Of a stretch of DNA of 64,000 bases, positions 1 through 8,238 are shown piece after piece. The translations under genes were made by a program, and so were the position numbers. How positions within the stretch are numbered: the stretch's first letter is position 1; each line of letters opens with the position of its first letter. Source of the DNA: Algorimicrobium sediminis (GTDB taxonomy: Bacteria; Bacteroidota; Bacteroidia; Flavobacteriales; Flavobacteriaceae); contig NZ_JBHULS010000003.1 of NCBI RefSeq assembly GCF_042684585.1, positions 124,001-188,000 of the forward strand, given 5' to 3'. The notes beneath the pieces are model-generated. The model made no database searches. It worked only from the letters and a program-made list of their open reading frames with translations, and had not been told where the DNA came from.

Positions 1-122
1 TGATGCGCGATTTACGCACGCCTTTTGGTGGTGTAAAAGCTTCAGGAGTAGGCAGGGAAGGTGGTTTTGAAGCACTTCGCTTTTTTACAGAAGCTAAAAA
101 CGTGTGTATTGCATACAACTAG
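1..122 (+). CDS. Aldehyde dehydrogenase, C-terminal end (probable 2-aminomuconate 6-semialdehyde dehydrogenase)
   Basis: Only the last 39 or so codons are in the window; the gene is cut by the left edge and ends with TAG at 120-122. The visible part reads MRDLRTPFGGVKASGVGREG followed by a GFEALRFFTEAKNVC-type tail, the conserved C-terminal signature of the NAD-dependent aldehyde dehydrogenase superfamily (PFGGxKxSGxGREGG and TxxKxV). The next genes encode 3-hydroxyanthranilate dioxygenase and ACMS decarboxylase, so the likely role is oxidation of 2-aminomuconate semialdehyde to 2-aminomuconate. That substrate is inferred from context only; the family call is firm. The methionine at 3-5 is internal, not a start. 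Confidence 0.85.
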   Translation, partial: MRDLRTPFGGVKASGVGREGGFEALRFFTEAKNVCIAYN

Positions 123-205
123 AATAGTTTAAACACACCCATTCAACATAACAAAAAATGTAAACGCTTACAAATAAGCAGTTACACCTAAAAAATATAC
201 TTAAC

Positions 206-988
206 ATGGATTTAAATTTAAATAATAAATACGCATTAGTTTGTGGCAGTACAGCCGGCATAGGAAAAGCCACTGCCTTTGCTCTAGCTGAAGAAGGCGC
301 ACAAGTAACCCTAATAGCCAGAAACGAGGAAAAGCTAAAAGCCACTTTAGCGGCTTTGCCACAAAACAGAAAACACGATTATATAGTAGCCGATTTTAGC
401 AATCCCGAGGAATTAAAAACCAAAGTTGCCAATTATATAAGCAAACACCATGGTTTCCACATTTTAGTTAACAATACAGGCGGTCCTGCAGGTGGACCGG
501 TTTTCTCGGCGGAATTGAAAGCTTTCGATAGCGCTTTTACACAACATTTAAAATGCAACCATGTACTGGTACAAACCCTAGTGCCGTTTATGAAAACCGA
601 AAACTATGGTCGCATCATAAACGTCATTTCTACATCTGTCAAACAACCGCTAGATGGATTGGGCGTGAGCAACACCATTCGAGGTGCAGTGGCCAACTGG
701 AGTAAAACGTTAGCCAACGAATTAGGTAGCTTTGGTATTACCGTAAACAATGTGTTACCAGGCGCGACAGGAACCGAGCGTTTAACAGAAATTATTAAAA
801 ATAAATCTGCTAAAACAGGAACAACCCAAGAGGCCGCAGCCCTAGCTATGAAACAAGCCATACCAGCCAAACGCTTTGCGCAACCAGAAGAACTGGCGCA
901 CGCCATAACCTTTTTAGCTAGCGCACGTGCTGGCTATATTAACGGTATAAATTTACCCGTAGATGGCGGCCGTACTAAAAGTTTGTAA
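206..988 (+). CDS. SDR-family oxidoreductase-like protein with altered catalytic residues
   Basis: 260 aa Rossmann-fold protein of the short-chain dehydrogenase/reductase family. The N-terminal nucleotide-binding motif is present as CGSTAGIG (residues 13-20), the structural NNTGG motif is at 89-93, and the C-terminal PVDGG is typical of FabG-like enzymes. The active site is not canonical. Counting 13 residues on from Ser142, the position of the catalytic Tyr is Ser155, and the Lys four residues later is Arg159 (SNTIRGAV in place of YxxxK). This matches the FabG-like SDR subgroup known to lack the perfect tetrad. It lies 83 nt after the aldehyde dehydrogenase and 3 nt before the next gene, in the kynurenine/3-hydroxyanthranilate cluster, so it probably acts on or regulates a muconate intermediate. 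The exact reaction is unknown. Confidence 0.85.
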   Translation: MDLNLNNKYALVCGSTAGIGKATAFALAEEGAQVTLIARNEEKLKATLAALPQNRKHDYIVADFSNPEELKTKVANYISKHHGFHILVNNTGGPAGGPVFSAELKAFDSAFTQHLKCNHVLVQTLVPFMKTENYGRIINVISTSVKQPLDGLGVSNTIRGAVANWSKTLANELGSFGITVNNVLPGATGTERLTEIIKNKSAKTGTTQEAAALAMKQAIPAKRFAQPEELAHAITFLASARAGYINGINLPVDGGRTKSL

Positions 989-991
989 CAC

Positions 992-1444
992 ATGAAAACG
1001 TATGGGATATTAATGGTGTTTCTCCTAACCTGTTCCATTGGAAGAGCGCAATATGTTATTGAAAATTTTTCAAATGCCGCTATAAATCAGTTACCTATAG
1101 TAGAAGAAATTGCCTATTGGCTTCAAACCAATCAAATTGATAATATGGTACCTCTCATGGCAAATCCCAATACCGTTGACACAGCTTATTTAAAATCTGA
1201 AACAACCTTTCTTGCATTAGAGTATACCAAAAAAAGAATCCTAAAAAACACCCATACCTCGGTAACAGATACACGCCAAATTGTTTGGTACGAGCGTAAT
1301 TTTTACAAGCAAACAAAATCTAAATTAAAACCCCGGTACCAAATTTATTTTACGGTAGAATTCCATAAAGGCTATTATAAAATAATCGATTTAACGTTTG
1401 GAAAACGTAAAAAAATAAACACCGAAAACTATACTGCAAATTGA
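992..1444 (+). CDS. Small exported protein of unknown function
   Basis: 150 aa, not recognised. Residues 1-20 (MKTYGILMVFLLTCSIGRAQ) form a Sec signal peptide, so the mature protein is about 130 aa and should be periplasmic or membrane-associated. The C-terminal half is basic and tyrosine-rich, with no Cys or obvious catalytic motif. It starts 3 nt after the SDR stop and ends 48 nt before the 3-hydroxyanthranilate dioxygenase start, so it is probably co-transcribed with the tryptophan-degradation genes. A secreted protein in this otherwise cytoplasmic pathway is odd, and it may be a passenger. Confidence 0.7.
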   Translation: MKTYGILMVFLLTCSIGRAQYVIENFSNAAINQLPIVEEIAYWLQTNQIDNMVPLMANPNTVDTAYLKSETTFLALEYTKKRILKNTHTSVTDTRQIVWYERNFYKQTKSKLKPRYQIYFTVEFHKGYYKIIDLTFGKRKKINTENYTAN

Positions 1445-1492
1445 GGACAAAGTTCGTAACTTTATAGCAATCTTTTCAAAAAACAACACATT

Positions 1493-2029
1493 ATGAGTAC
1501 TATATTTCCACCTATTAATTTTAAAGCATGGATTAACGAAAACCGACATCTTTTAAAACCACCTGTTGGGAATAAAGTGGTATGGAAAGACGGCGATTTT
1601 ATTGTAATGGTTGTTGGTGGCCCAAACAGCCGAAAAGATTATCATTATAACGAAACGCCAGAATTTTTTTATCAAATAGAAGGCGATATGGTTCTTAAAA
1701 TTATTGATAATGGCCAACCAAAGGATATTCATATAAAAGAAGGCGATATATTTTTACTGCCTCCAAAAGTACCGCACTCCCCGCAGCGGGGCGCTAATAC
1801 TGTAGGATTGGTAATTGAATATCCGCGAGACAAAGGCGTAACCGATGCGTTATTGTGGTTTTGTGAAAACTGCACCACAAAGCTATATGAGGAAGACTTT
1901 ACCGTTGATAATATTGAAACCGATATGCCGGTAATTTTTGATAGATATTACGGGGATGAAAAGAAACGCACCTGTCCTAATTGCCAAGCCACCATGGAAC
2001 CACCAAAAAAAGTAATGATAGACAATTAA
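1493..2029 (+). CDS. nbaC: 3-hydroxyanthranilate 3,4-dioxygenase
   Basis: 178 aa cupin enzyme that opens the ring of 3-hydroxyanthranilate with O2 to give 2-amino-3-carboxymuconate semialdehyde (ACMS). The Fe(II) ligands are visible at the positions known from the bacterial enzyme: His51, Glu57 and His95. Substrate-binding Arg47, Arg99 and Glu110 are also in place. The C-terminus carries the rubredoxin-like second iron site typical of bacterial members, with C124xxC127 and C161xxC164. Length equals the family norm. The start ATG at 1493 gives the usual N-terminus (PPINFKAWI). The ACMS decarboxylase gene follows after only 3 nt, so the unstable product is handed to the next enzyme encoded in the operon. 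Confidence 0.96.
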   Translation: MSTIFPPINFKAWINENRHLLKPPVGNKVVWKDGDFIVMVVGGPNSRKDYHYNETPEFFYQIEGDMVLKIIDNGQPKDIHIKEGDIFLLPPKVPHSPQRGANTVGLVIEYPRDKGVTDALLWFCENCTTKLYEEDFTVDNIETDMPVIFDRYYGDEKKRTCPNCQATMEPPKKVMIDN

Positions 2030-2032
2030 TAT

Positions 2033-3121
2033 ATGAAACGTAAACTACGCATTAATGGGCATTCGCACCTACTACCCTATCCGGAAGAAATTCCGCAATT
2101 TATGCAGGATAAAGGTATCTTTTGGGTGGATAAGGACAGAAAATTTATGCTTCAAAAAGACTGGAATAGACCCATAACCGATTCCAGTTTCTTTTTAAAC
2201 GAAAAGTTAGCATGGATGGCGCGTTACAATATAGACCATGCTGTAGTTTTAAACCTATCGCAATTATACGGAAATGGCTTACGGGTGGAGGAAATGAAGC
2301 AAGCACTTCGTTTTCAAAACGACTTTAATGCCAAAGTTCAACACGATAATCCTAGCAAATTTACTTGTGGCTTTGTGGTACATCCTGGTTTTGTACGTGG
2401 TGCCTGTTGGGAAATTGAACGCTGCGTAAACGAATTAGGCATGCAACTACTATGCTTACCAACACATTATATGGATACCATAGGAACGTGGCGTTGCATT
2501 TTTGATGAAGAAAATGAACCTATTTTTGAATTGGCAAATAAATACAATTTAGCGGTAGAAATTCACCCATACGATGGAGAGAAATTTATAAAATTAGAAA
2601 ACACATCGTGGCGATTTCACCTCATTTGGATGCTGGCACAATGCGCCGATGCTTATCACTTTTTAACCCTTAACGGCTATCAAGATAAATATCCAAACAT
2701 GCGTACTTGTTTTGCCCATGGCGGCCAGCTAGCACAAATAAATTTAGGACGCCGTATTCAAGGCTTTGATGGGCGCCCCGATTTATTTGAAGGAAAAAGT
2801 CACCCACGAAAAGCTGTTGGCCACAAAAACATATTTTTCGACACCCTGGTGCATGACACTGGAGGCCTACAGTTACTTATAAAAAATCAAGGCTCCAAGC
2901 AGGTGCTCATGGGGTTAGACGATCCGTACCCTTTGGGTGAAATGGAAAGCGAAAAACAATCGTCTTACCCCGGGAAAATTCTAGATTTAGCCATAGACCA
3001 AAATATTATTACAGAAACCGAGCGGGATGAGATTTGGCACAATAACGTTATCCAGTGGCTCTGTGGCGACGACGAAACCGCCAAGAAAAATTTAGAAAAT
3101 AGAATATTAGGTAACACCTAA
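2033..3121 (+). CDS. nbaD: 2-amino-3-carboxymuconate-6-semialdehyde decarboxylase (ACMSD), amidohydrolase family
   Basis: 362 aa amidohydrolase-superfamily decarboxylase that converts ACMS to 2-aminomuconate semialdehyde, diverting it from quinolinate formation. Metal ligands fit the family pattern: His10 and His12 (NGHSHLL), His178 (EIHPY), His229 (CFAHGG, catalytic) and Asp296 (MGLDDPYPLG). Length is close to the characterised bacterial enzymes. It starts 3 nt after the dioxygenase stop and completes the set needed to feed the aldehyde dehydrogenase at the left edge. Regulation is not visible; no promoter motif is seen between the two genes. Confidence 0.95.
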   Translation: MKRKLRINGHSHLLPYPEEIPQFMQDKGIFWVDKDRKFMLQKDWNRPITDSSFFLNEKLAWMARYNIDHAVVLNLSQLYGNGLRVEEMKQALRFQNDFNAKVQHDNPSKFTCGFVVHPGFVRGACWEIERCVNELGMQLLCLPTHYMDTIGTWRCIFDEENEPIFELANKYNLAVEIHPYDGEKFIKLENTSWRFHLIWMLAQCADAYHFLTLNGYQDKYPNMRTCFAHGGQLAQINLGRRIQGFDGRPDLFEGKSHPRKAVGHKNIFFDTLVHDTGGLQLLIKNQGSKQVLMGLDDPYPLGEMESEKQSSYPGKILDLAIDQNIITETERDEIWHNNVIQWLCGDDETAKKNLENRILGNT

Positions 3122-3259
3122 TTACCATAGTTTAAACGCCAAAGAAAAAACTCAAGACAGTTGTGGCTATACCCGGTTACTTTTTAGCTTCCAGGACGCC
3201 ATTAATTTTATTTTTCTGGGCATTATTTAATTCATAACCATTACTAGACATCTAATTGC

Positions 3260-3904
3260 ATGCATTTTCTATCTGACGCTCTTAATACCTACGTTGTAAA
3301 CCATTCAGAAAACGAACCAGAATTACTGCAACAACTTACTCGCGAAACCTATCAAAAAGTATTGCAACCACGCATGTTAAGTGGTCATTACCAGGGCCGT
3401 GTTTTAAGCATGATTTCCAAATTGGTGCGACCAAAAAACATACTTGAAATTGGCACATACACAGGTTATTCTGCTTTGTGCCTTGCCGAAGGCTTACAAC
3501 CTAACGGCCACTTGCATACTATAGATATAAACGAGGAGTTAGTAGATTTTCAACGCAGCTATTTCGACAAATCGGCTTATGGGCCTCAAATTCAGCAGTA
3601 TTTAGGAAACGCATTGGATATTATTCCAACCTTACCAGGCGCTTTCGATCTGATTTTTATTGATGCTGATAAAGAAAATTACGCAGCCTATTTTAACTTG
3701 ATAATTAACCGTATGTCCAGCGGTGGTATTATTTTATCCGATAATGTGCTTTGGAGCGGCAAAATACTAGACACCTCACATAAAAAAGAAGACAAAGCTA
3801 CACCAGCACTCATGGCATACAATAAGCTTTTAAAGGACGATCCGCGTTTAGAAACCGTTTTGTTACCCATTCGTGATGGGTTGACCATTAGTAGGAAATT
3901 ATAG
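3260..3904 (+). CDS. Class I SAM-dependent O-methyltransferase, family 3 (catechol/caffeoyl-CoA type)
   Basis: 214 aa. SAM-binding motif I reads EIGTYTGYS (63-71), the acidic post-motif is TIDIN (about 87-91), and the metal/catechol site is FIDADK (134-139) with DN at 161-162. These are the hallmarks of divalent-cation-dependent O-methyltransferases (Methyltransf_3). Such enzymes methylate vicinal dihydroxy aromatics; the substrate here is unknown. The position 138 nt downstream of the 3-hydroxyanthranilate genes could suggest an aromatic substrate, but the gap argues for a separate transcription unit. Confidence 0.9.
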   Translation: MHFLSDALNTYVVNHSENEPELLQQLTRETYQKVLQPRMLSGHYQGRVLSMISKLVRPKNILEIGTYTGYSALCLAEGLQPNGHLHTIDINEELVDFQRSYFDKSAYGPQIQQYLGNALDIIPTLPGAFDLIFIDADKENYAAYFNLIINRMSSGGIILSDNVLWSGKILDTSHKKEDKATPALMAYNKLLKDDPRLETVLLPIRDGLTISRKL

Positions 3905-4082
3905 GTTTGTTACGTTCATAGCTGTTATATGCCATAATTGATTGCATTTTACAAAGCAATTAACCCACAAGCTTACTTGCTTTAACTAGAACGCTTAAGT
4001 ACTTAAAAACTATTAGCTGTGTAATTACCGCCGTATTTAGTGACTAAACCGGCCTGTAAAATCCAGGAATTTAAAAATTTGC

Positions 4083-4370
4083 TTAAAGCTTTCTTCGGAT
4101 AGAGCCTGTAAAATCCTCTAAATCGTCTTTTACTTTATTAAGCTCGTCTTGCACATCTTTAGTTACGCTGGTATCAATACCGTTTTTTTCGGCGCTCTTA
4201 GTAATTTCCGATTTAATATCGTTAGAAGCATCCTTCATCATGCGCATGCCCTTGCCTAATCCTCGGGCTATTTCCGGGATTTTGTCTGCTCCAAAAACCA
4301 TGATTACTACAAATAGTATAAACATGATTTCTGTGGTGCCGATGAATAAAAAATGAATAGTCTGTATCAC
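4083..4370 (-). CDS. tatA: Sec-independent (twin-arginine) translocase subunit TatA/TatE
   Basis: 95 aa. One transmembrane helix (about 8-27), the hinge FGADKIPE (27-34), then an amphipathic helix (IARGLGKGMRMMKDA) and a charged tail, exactly the TatA layout. Oligomers form the conduit for folded proteins exported by TatBC. No tatC is in this window, and one TatA-type subunit without a separate TatB nearby is common in Bacteroidota. The N-terminal TEIMFILFVVIM matches flavobacterial TatA. Downstream, about 35 nt after the stop, the 13-nt string that encodes part of DFTG recurs (see findings). Confidence 0.93.
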   Translation of the reverse strand: MIQTIHFLFIGTTEIMFILFVVIMVFGADKIPEIARGLGKGMRMMKDASNDIKSEITKSAEKNGIDTSVTKDVQDELNKVKDDLEDFTGSIRRKL

Positions 4371-4402
4371 AGTACAAATATAGTGTGTAGAATGATACGA
4401 AT

Positions 4403-4435
4403 AAAAAAAGCCGACTCCTAAAAGTCGACTTTTTT
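4403..4435 (-). terminator. Rho-independent terminator between the M1 peptidase and tatA
   Basis: A 13-bp stem (AAAAAAGCCGACT pairing with AGTCGACTTTTTT, one G-T wobble) with a short loop and a T-run on both sides. On the minus strand it lies 60 nt after the peptidase stop and separates that transcript from tatA. Confidence 0.8.
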
Positions 4436-4494
4436 AATAATTTATGATTTTCTTACTTTCTAATTTGCCCACAGGCTAAATTAATACCCGTTTT

Positions 4495-6804
4495 TTAATC
4501 GTCAGTTTTATTTTTAAACTGATCAAATTTACTTTGGGTAACCTCTCGTGGCCAAGAGTTGTTGGCAGTATCAACATCTGCTGTTTGTAAGTTTGGATCT
4601 ACTGTAATTTTTACAATCTCTTTATCGGAAGCAATGGCCTTGCTAACTTCTTTATCGTTAAGACGCCATATTTGAGCCGGATATTTTTCCATTTTTGTAG
4701 TCCCATCTGCATAGGTATATTCCACAATAATAGGCATCACTAACCCACCTGGTTTCTCGAATGTAACATTATAAAAATACTTTGGTTGTTTTATATTTTT
4801 ACGTTCTTCTGGCGTAAAATTATCCATAACGTACTCCTTTAAAGTAGGCGAATTATCCAAAAGGGTTCCATTTTTCATATCCTCTTTAAACTCCTCGCTA
4901 CCTTCTTCTACCATGTAAACTAGCGGTGGTAAATCGCTCATTTGCATGCCACGGCGCTTCACCATTTCTTTAATTTGTTCGTTAGGCTCTGAAGACACAT
5001 AGTATTTTTTCACCTCTTTAACACCAATATCTACATAATCTGTTGTGTAAAACCAGCCTCTCCAAAACCAATCTAGATCGAATGCCGAAGCATCTTCCAT
5101 AGTTCTGAAAAAATCTTCTGGGGTTGGGTGCTTAAACATCCATCTGTTAGCATATTCTTTAAAGGCATAATCAAATAACTCTGGACCCATAACAGCATCG
5201 CGCAAAATATTTAAAGCGGTAGCAGGTTTGCCATACGCATTGTTACCAAACTGGTAGGTATTTAAACCCTTGGTCATGATAGGCGCAATATAATCCTGAT
5301 CGCCGCCCATATAAGGAACAATATTAGCAGCTGGACCACGTCTGGACGGATAGGTAGTGTGTCCTTCAGACAAAGCTTCTGGATACCACTTACCAAAATC
5401 CTGTTCTGCAATATACTGGCCAAACGTAGTTAAGCCTTCATCCATCCACGTCCATTGGCGCTCATCGCTATTTACAATCATAGGAAAATAGTTATGACCA
5501 ATTTCATGAATAATAACGCTAATCATGCCGTATTTTGTTCTGTCGCTATAGGTGCCGTCCTCGTTGGGGCGTCCAAAGTTGAAACAAATCATTGGGTACT
5601 CCATACCTTGTTGCTTGGCGTGTACCGAAATAGCTTTGTGATACGGATAATCGAAAGTCATTCTGGAGAATGTTTTTAACGTACTAGCTACCGCGTAAGT
5701 AGACCATTCTTCCCACAACGGATTACCTTCTTTAGGGTACATAGATACTGCCATAACATCCTTGTCGCCAATTTTAACCGCCATCATGTCCCAAATGTAT
5801 TTTCGGGATGATGCAAAGGCAAAATCGCGTACATTTTCTGCGTAAAACTTCCATGTTTTGGTGCCTTTAGCTCGATTTTTCTCGGCTTTTTCCGCCTCCT
5901 CTTGGGTAACTATAAATACTGGTTTGTCGTATGATTTTTTCGCTTTTTCAAAACGCTTCAACATTTCTTTGGTAAACACCTCTTTACGGTTTTGAAGTTC
6001 CCCTGTAGCGTCCAAAATATGATCGGATGGTACTGTAATATTCACTTCAAAGTTACCAAAAGGAAGGGCAAATTCATCGCGACCCCAAAATTGGGAGTTT
6101 TGCCAGCCTTCTACGTCGTTGTAAACTGCCATGCGTGGATAAAATTGAGCAATTATATAATTGCGGTTACCATCTTTTGGAAAAAACTCATAACCTGAAC
6201 GGCCGCCCATATTTACATAATCGTTAATGTTGTACCACCATTTAATGGAAAACGAAAACGAGTTACCAGACATTAAAGGTTTTGGCAGCTCCACACGCAT
6301 CATGGTACGGTTTATCATGTGTGGTAAAGCATTGCCATTTGTATCGGTTACCGCTTCAATTTTAAAACCACCGTCAAAACCATCTGTTAAATAATCTGAA
6401 GCAAAACTAGAAGCCTGTTGTGCGGCGCGTATACCACTATCTTCAATTAGCGGTGACTGTGAGTCGCGTGCTCGAACGTTTTGATCTAATTGCACCCACA
6501 AGTAACGCAACTGATCGGGCGAATTATTGGTATAAGTAATGGTTTCAAATCCCGAAATAATAGCTCTTTCATCGTCTAGGACAATGTCCATTTTATAATC
6601 GGCTTGCTGCTGGTAATATGCAGGCCCAGGCGCACCAGAAGCGGTACGAAACATGTTTGGTGTAGAAAACTCCTCATACAACTGTTTAAACTTGTTGTTG
6701 TTGGTATGGCCTTGTTGGCGTTCAGCTGGTTGCTCATTTTCTTGTGAAAAGGCACTGGCTGAAACAAACAACACCGATAGGAAAAGATACTTTAGTTTTT
6801 TCAT
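4495..6804 (-). CDS. M1-family zinc metallopeptidase (aminopeptidase N-like), exported
   Basis: 769 aa. Signal peptide at residues 1-20 (ends SASAFSQ). The zinc site is H433-E434-IG-H437 with the third ligand Glu456 in WMDEG, the gluzincin HExxH-x18-E arrangement. The exopeptidase motif usually written GAMEN is here GMEYP (400-404), as in many Bacteroidota M1 members. An N-terminal beta-domain (about 60-260) precedes the catalytic domain, and a C-terminal region of about 200 residues follows. The likely role is periplasmic or outer-membrane-associated peptide trimming. It is followed by a terminator and has no obvious operon partner. Confidence 0.9.
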   Translation of the reverse strand: MKKLKYLFLSVLFVSASAFSQENEQPAERQQGHTNNNKFKQLYEEFSTPNMFRTASGAPGPAYYQQQADYKMDIVLDDERAIISGFETITYTNNSPDQLRYLWVQLDQNVRARDSQSPLIEDSGIRAAQQASSFASDYLTDGFDGGFKIEAVTDTNGNALPHMINRTMMRVELPKPLMSGNSFSFSIKWWYNINDYVNMGGRSGYEFFPKDGNRNYIIAQFYPRMAVYNDVEGWQNSQFWGRDEFALPFGNFEVNITVPSDHILDATGELQNRKEVFTKEMLKRFEKAKKSYDKPVFIVTQEEAEKAEKNRAKGTKTWKFYAENVRDFAFASSRKYIWDMMAVKIGDKDVMAVSMYPKEGNPLWEEWSTYAVASTLKTFSRMTFDYPYHKAISVHAKQQGMEYPMICFNFGRPNEDGTYSDRTKYGMISVIIHEIGHNYFPMIVNSDERQWTWMDEGLTTFGQYIAEQDFGKWYPEALSEGHTTYPSRRGPAANIVPYMGGDQDYIAPIMTKGLNTYQFGNNAYGKPATALNILRDAVMGPELFDYAFKEYANRWMFKHPTPEDFFRTMEDASAFDLDWFWRGWFYTTDYVDIGVKEVKKYYVSSEPNEQIKEMVKRRGMQMSDLPPLVYMVEEGSEEFKEDMKNGTLLDNSPTLKEYVMDNFTPEERKNIKQPKYFYNVTFEKPGGLVMPIIVEYTYADGTTKMEKYPAQIWRLNDKEVSKAIASDKEIVKITVDPNLQTADVDTANNSWPREVTQSKFDQFKNKTDD

Positions 6805-6868
6805 TATTTACAATTAATTACTATCAATAGAGTGGAAAATTAACACATTTTTAAGGTTTTAAAATAAA

Positions 6869-7372
6869 TTATTTAAAATTTAACATACCTTTATCATTTT
6901 TAATATTCAAAATGAAACTGTTATATTCATTGTTAATGTTGGTACGAATAATGTTTTTCTGGTCGCTAAAAACATCAAATAAAACGGTGTTACGCATTTC
7001 AAAAGTATTAATAGCAGCTACGTTATCGATTTCTAAATAGCAATACACAATATCATTTTCGTATTCTTTCCCTAAAAAATTTATAGGGACTTCAGTGCCA
7101 TTTATTACCACCAATATTTTAGCTGTTAGGTAACGTTGCATGAGCTTATTAACCGTTTCTGTGTCTTCGTTTTCCATGAGTGTTACAGTAGCATCATAGC
7201 GTTCGCGCAATGCCCGTTCAAAATCGTCTATAAAGTATCGCGAAATAATTTGCACCGATTTTTCGGCTGGTACGTACTCTACCTGCGTTATACTTACGTA
7301 ATATTTATGAACACCAGTAAAAGCCAATAAAGGAAAAACCAATACTACTAAACTATATTTTAACCATGTCAT
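6869..7372 (-). CDS. DUF6702 family exported protein
   Basis: 167 aa. A hydrophobic N-terminal segment (about 7-19) is followed by HKYYVSITQVEY, the signature start of the DUF6702 family, common in Flavobacteriia and often next to M1 peptidases. It has a single all-beta-looking domain with conserved FIDDFERALRERY (about 49-61). No function is established. It is 64 nt upstream of the M1 peptidase on the same strand, so the two may be co-transcribed. Confidence 0.8.
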   Translation of the reverse strand: MTWLKYSLVVLVFPLLAFTGVHKYYVSITQVEYVPAEKSVQIISRYFIDDFERALRERYDATVTLMENEDTETVNKLMQRYLTAKILVVINGTEVPINFLGKEYENDIVYCYLEIDNVAAINTFEMRNTVLFDVFSDQKNIIRTNINNEYNSFILNIKNDKGMLNFK

Positions 7373-7434
7373 CTTGTTTCTTTTTACTGCGAAAATACTA
7401 TTTTAAGGCTTTTATGCCCTGCGTTAACCCAAAA

Positions 7435-8238
7435 TTAATTTGTTGGTAGGTTTGCATTGCGACTGTAAATTTGAAACTTTTCGCGCATGTATTCATAAAT
7501 TTCTACATCATTTTTAGCGCTACAGCGGTCTAAAAAATCTGTTTGTTCCGAGAGATAAATAAGAAATTCTCTTTCCTTATTCTTTGGTATTGCCTGTTTT
7601 TGAAAAAAAGTTTTAGAAACCGCTGTTGTTAGGTAGTCCAGCAACAATTCGCGTTGTTCCAAATTAACGTAGTGTTTCATTTTTTTTGTTCTACCGGTTA
7701 TGGCATTTATAACGGGAATTAACCTTACAGAAGCCCCTAACCCGCCTAAAGAGCCGCCTAACCTTGGATTTAGGTCGCCTGCATCCTTTAAATACCGCTG
7801 TGGCATCGTAAGTGGTTTACCCTGAAAACTAGGAATACCCGCCTTTAAGGCAGTCATTGGTTCGTTCTTCTCGCTTAAAACATCCCATTTTATATTTCCT
7901 GTTAATATGTTACCTACTACCACTTCATTCAACTCTTGGATAACCGTTTCAAGTGGCACCACCACATACGCATTGCTGTATATTTTTTGACTTATTAGTA
8001 CGGTTTGTGTTTGGTGTTGTACAGACGAAAACTCTAAAGTATCTTTTAACCTAACAGGGATGCTAAAGTTACCTTGGTGGTTGGTTATGGTACTTTTGTG
8101 CAAGCTTATATTTGTAACATGAATGTTTTCGACATTCTGATTGGTAACAACCGTACCATGAAGCATTTTAGTTTGCGCTGATACAAATCCAAAAAACAAG
8201 CTACTAATTACCAGTAAATATGTGGTTATTTTTGTCAT
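7435..8238 (-). CDS. Carboxypeptidase-like regulatory domain protein, tandem paralogue 3
   Basis: 267 aa exported protein: signal peptide 1-21 (ends FVSAQ), then a CarboxypepD_reg-like beta-sandwich (about 25-110; GTVV..VHVT-type start, GNFSIPV, DTLEFSSVQHQ). After this comes a conserved second part with EPMTALKAGIPSFQG (about 125-140) and IPVINAITGRTK. The same two-part plan occurs in the two genes immediately upstream. The start ATG overlaps the stop of the preceding gene by 4 nt (8235-8238), implying translational coupling. Function is unknown; the N-terminal domain is shared with TonB-dependent receptors, but no plug or barrel follows. Confidence 0.75.
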   Translation of the reverse strand: MTKITTYLLVISSLFFGFVSAQTKMLHGTVVTNQNVENIHVTNISLHKSTITNHQGNFSIPVRLKDTLEFSSVQHQTQTVLISQKIYSNAYVVVPLETVIQELNEVVVGNILTGNIKWDVLSEKNEPMTALKAGIPSFQGKPLTMPQRYLKDAGDLNPRLGGSLGGLGASVRLIPVINAITGRTKKMKHYVNLEQRELLLDYLTTAVSKTFFQKQAIPKNKEREFLIYLSEQTDFLDRCSAKNDVEIYEYMREKFQIYSRNANLPTN

